NCBI RefSeq assembly: GCF_000412335.2
Contig: NZ_KE161030.1
Location: 2,976,595 to 3,040,594 of the forward strand
Source of the DNA: Cedecea davisae DSM 4568
GTDB taxonomy: Bacteria; Pseudomonadota; Gammaproteobacteria; Enterobacterales; Enterobacteriaceae
DNA: 64,000 bases
Direction: 5' to 3'
Within the stretch, counting starts at the first letter, position 1, and every line of letters begins with the position of its first letter. The notes beneath the pieces are model-generated. The model saw only the letters and a list, made by a program, of their open reading frames with translations, was not told the origin of the DNA and did not search any database. A program made the translations under genes and the position numbers. Positions 62,582 to 64,000 of this stretch are shown here, piece after piece.

Positions 62582-62610
62582 AACGATAAAGCAAATGATA
62601 ATGGTTATCA
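62582..62610 (-). promoter_or_regulatory. Fur box and promoter of the ABC-cirA operon
   Basis: TGATAAT-G-GTTATCA (62596-62610) is a nearly symmetric Fur box. On the minus strand TTGATA (62610-62605), a 17-base spacer and TATCGT (62587-62582) make a promoter that the box covers, so iron-loaded Fur would block it. Confidence 0.88.
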
Positions 62611-62663
62611 ATTTAATTGTTCTCTACTATAACCTGGAGGAATTATTGCTGGCGAGAGAAATG

Positions 62664-62692
62664 AAAAAAGGGCGTGGTAAACACGCCCTTTA
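62664..62692 (-). terminator. Rho-independent terminator after lysP
   Basis: On the minus strand AAAGGGCGTG-TTTA-CACGCCCTTT runs into a T tract, 16 bp after the lysP stop. Confidence 0.93.
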
Positions 62693-62707
62693 AAGAGTAA
62701 CGCCTTG

Positions 62708-64000
62708 TTACTGACGGAATTTCGGGAACGTCATTTCGCTGTAGCGTACGAAACGGCTGCCTTTCGTTATCTTGTAGCCGAACCAGATAGCCAGGAACAG
62801 CGGGATACCGATATAGGTTGCCGCCACGCCGCCCCAGTCGATGGTGTCGGAGAGGAACGCTTCGTAGTTCTGGCCAAGGGTGATTATCAGACACAGTACG
62901 AAGGCAAAAATCGGCCCAATCGGGAAGAAGCCCGAACGATACGGCAGGTCTTTAATATCATTGCCCTGGAGCACATAGCCGCGACGGAAGCGGTAATGGC
63001 TGATGGCGATGCCCAGCCAGGCGATGAAACCGGTCATCCCGGAGGTATTGAGCAGCCACAGGTAAACGGTCTGGTTGCCAAACATCGAGGTCAGGAAGCA
63101 CAGCCCGGCAATCACGGTGGTGGCATACAGCGCGTTACGCGGTACGCCGCCTTTAGACAGCTTCGCGAAGATACGCGGCGCTTTACCGTCGCAGGCCAGG
63201 GTGTAAAGCATACGCGTTGAAGCATACATACCGGAGTTGCCCGCCGACAAAACCGCCGTCAGGATAACCGCATTCATTACGGCCGCAGCGGAGAGCAGCC
63301 CTGCGTGCTGGAAGACCAGGGTGAACGGGCTAACGCTGATGTCTTTAACGTCGTTGCGCAGCAGGCTCGGGTCGGTATAAGGGATAATCAGGCTAACAAT
63401 CAGGATGGCGAACACATAGAACAGCAGGATCCGCCAGAATACCTGACGCACCGCACGCGGAATGTTTTTCTCCGGGTCAGCGGACTCACCGGCGGCAATA
63501 CCGATAAGCTCGGTGCCCTGGAAGGAGAAGCCGACTATCATCGCCACGCCAATCATCGCCGCAAAACCGCCGGCAAACGGCGCGTCGCCGGTCGTCCAGT
63601 TGCTCCAGCCTACCGGCTGAGCGCCTTTGAAGATGCCGACAATCATCATCACGCCGACGATAATAAAGATAATGACGGTGGTGACTTTAATCAGCGAGAA
63701 CCAGTATTCCGCTTCACCAAAGCCTTTCACCGAGATCCAGTTCAGCAGGAACATAATGCCGAGGAACAGCGCGCTCCAGATCCAGCCCGGCGTGTCCGGG
63801 AACCAGTAGTTCATCACCAGCTGCGCGGCCACGAGGTCAACGGCGATGGTTACCGCCCAGTTGTACCAGTAGTTCCAGCCCAGCGCGAAGCCGAAGCCTT
63901 CTTCAACGTATTTTTGCCCGTAGGTGGCAAAGGAGCCGGAAACCGGCATAAATGCCGCCAGTTCGCCCAGGCTTGTCATCAGGAAGTAAACCATCAGGCC
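62708..64000 (-). CDS. lysP: Lysine-specific permease LysP (5' end outside the window)
   Basis: This APC-family inner-membrane lysine:H+ symporter is also the sensor partner of CadC in E. coli. About 430 of roughly 489 residues are present; the frame runs off the right edge, so the start, first helix and substrate-binding G-x-G loop are missing. Visible signatures are MTSLGELAAFMPVSGSFATYG..., GFSFQGTELIGIAAGESADP and GNSGMYASTRMLYTLACDGK. The C-terminus ends SEMTFPKFRQ. The neighbour order with cirA follows E. coli, except for the ABC genes in between. Confidence 0.96.
   Translation of the reverse strand, partial: GLMVYFLMTSLGELAAFMPVSGSFATYGQKYVEEGFGFALGWNYWYNWAVTIAVDLVAAQLVMNYWFPDTPGWIWSALFLGIMFLLNWISVKGFGEAEYWFSLIKVTTVIIFIIVGVMMIVGIFKGAQPVGWSNWTTGDAPFAGGFAAMIGVAMIVGFSFQGTELIGIAAGESADPEKNIPRAVRQVFWRILLFYVFAILIVSLIIPYTDPSLLRNDVKDISVSPFTLVFQHAGLLSAAAVMNAVILTAVLSAGNSGMYASTRMLYTLACDGKAPRIFAKLSKGGVPRNALYATTVIAGLCFLTSMFGNQTVYLWLLNTSGMTGFIAWLGIAISHYRFRRGYVLQGNDIKDLPYRSGFFPIGPIFAFVLCLIITLGQNYEAFLSDTIDWGGVAATYIGIPLFLAIWFGYKITKGSRFVRYSEMTFPKFRQ

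Overview
The window is chromosomal DNA from a gamma-proteobacterium of the order Enterobacterales, close to Escherichia/Salmonella/Enterobacter-type genomes. Most proteins are near-identical in length and motif layout to E. coli K-12 proteins that I recognise (MetG, MdfA, YbjG, DeoR, DacC, GstB, RimO, GsiABCD, IaaA, MoeA/MoeB, YbiT, LdtB, YohJK, Cdd, SanA, MglBAC, GalS, YeiB, FolE, YeiG, CirA, LysP). I cannot name the genus from sequence alone. I saw no rRNA, tRNA, CRISPR array, integrase or insertion sequence.

Layout. (1) 1-4.9 kb: a small secreted protein, yehS, a GNAT acetyltransferase, mrp and metG. (2) 4.9-18 kb: mdfA, two PAP2 phosphatases, deoR, dacC, gstB, a decayed yliI, a beta-glucoside operon in the order bglF-bglB-bglG behind a BglG-type RAT/terminator, a degenerate EAL-like gene, and rimO. 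(3) 18-29.7 kb: an OmpV/MipA protein, the glutathione importer operon iaaA-gsiABCD with a palindromic repeat array inside it, an ApeE-type autotransporter esterase, and moeAB. (4) 29.7-36.2 kb, accessory: mgtE behind an M-box magnesium riboswitch, then a LacI regulator facing an ACS-family transporter plus GH31 glycosidase pair. (5) 36.2-50.3 kb: ybiT, ldtB, yohJK, cdd, sanA, mglBAC-galS, yeiB, folE, yeiG. (6) 50.4-57.1 kb: an A+T-rich island between yeiG and cirA with two large overlapping same-strand reading frames, a 1429-residue frame followed by a 791-residue frame that carries an HExxH zinc-metalloprotease motif. They look like one ~2205-residue toxin- or effector-like gene split by one extra A in an A6 run. 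(7) 57.4-64 kb: cirA downstream of a three-gene ferric-siderophore/haem-type ABC importer with one visible Fur box, and the 3' part of lysP.

Functional picture. The core is housekeeping: aminoacylation, Fe-S and molybdenum cofactor work, ribosome modification, nucleoside salvage, galactose and glutathione import, peptidoglycan maintenance. On it sit modules for nutrient scavenging (beta-glucosides, an alpha-glycoside, Mg2+, iron-siderophore) and the large toxin-like locus. From memory of the E. coli map, the ~34-kb block mdfA-to-ldtB belongs near minutes 18-19, while its flanks (yehS-mrp-metG and yohJK-to-lysP) belong near minutes 47-48, so the window spans two rearrangement junctions relative to K-12.

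The strongest candidate for an undescribed system is the 50.4-57.1 kb locus. The RAT-controlled bgl operon, the ABC-cirA operon, the GH31/ACS/LacI module and paired repeats spaced 31 bp are secondary leads.
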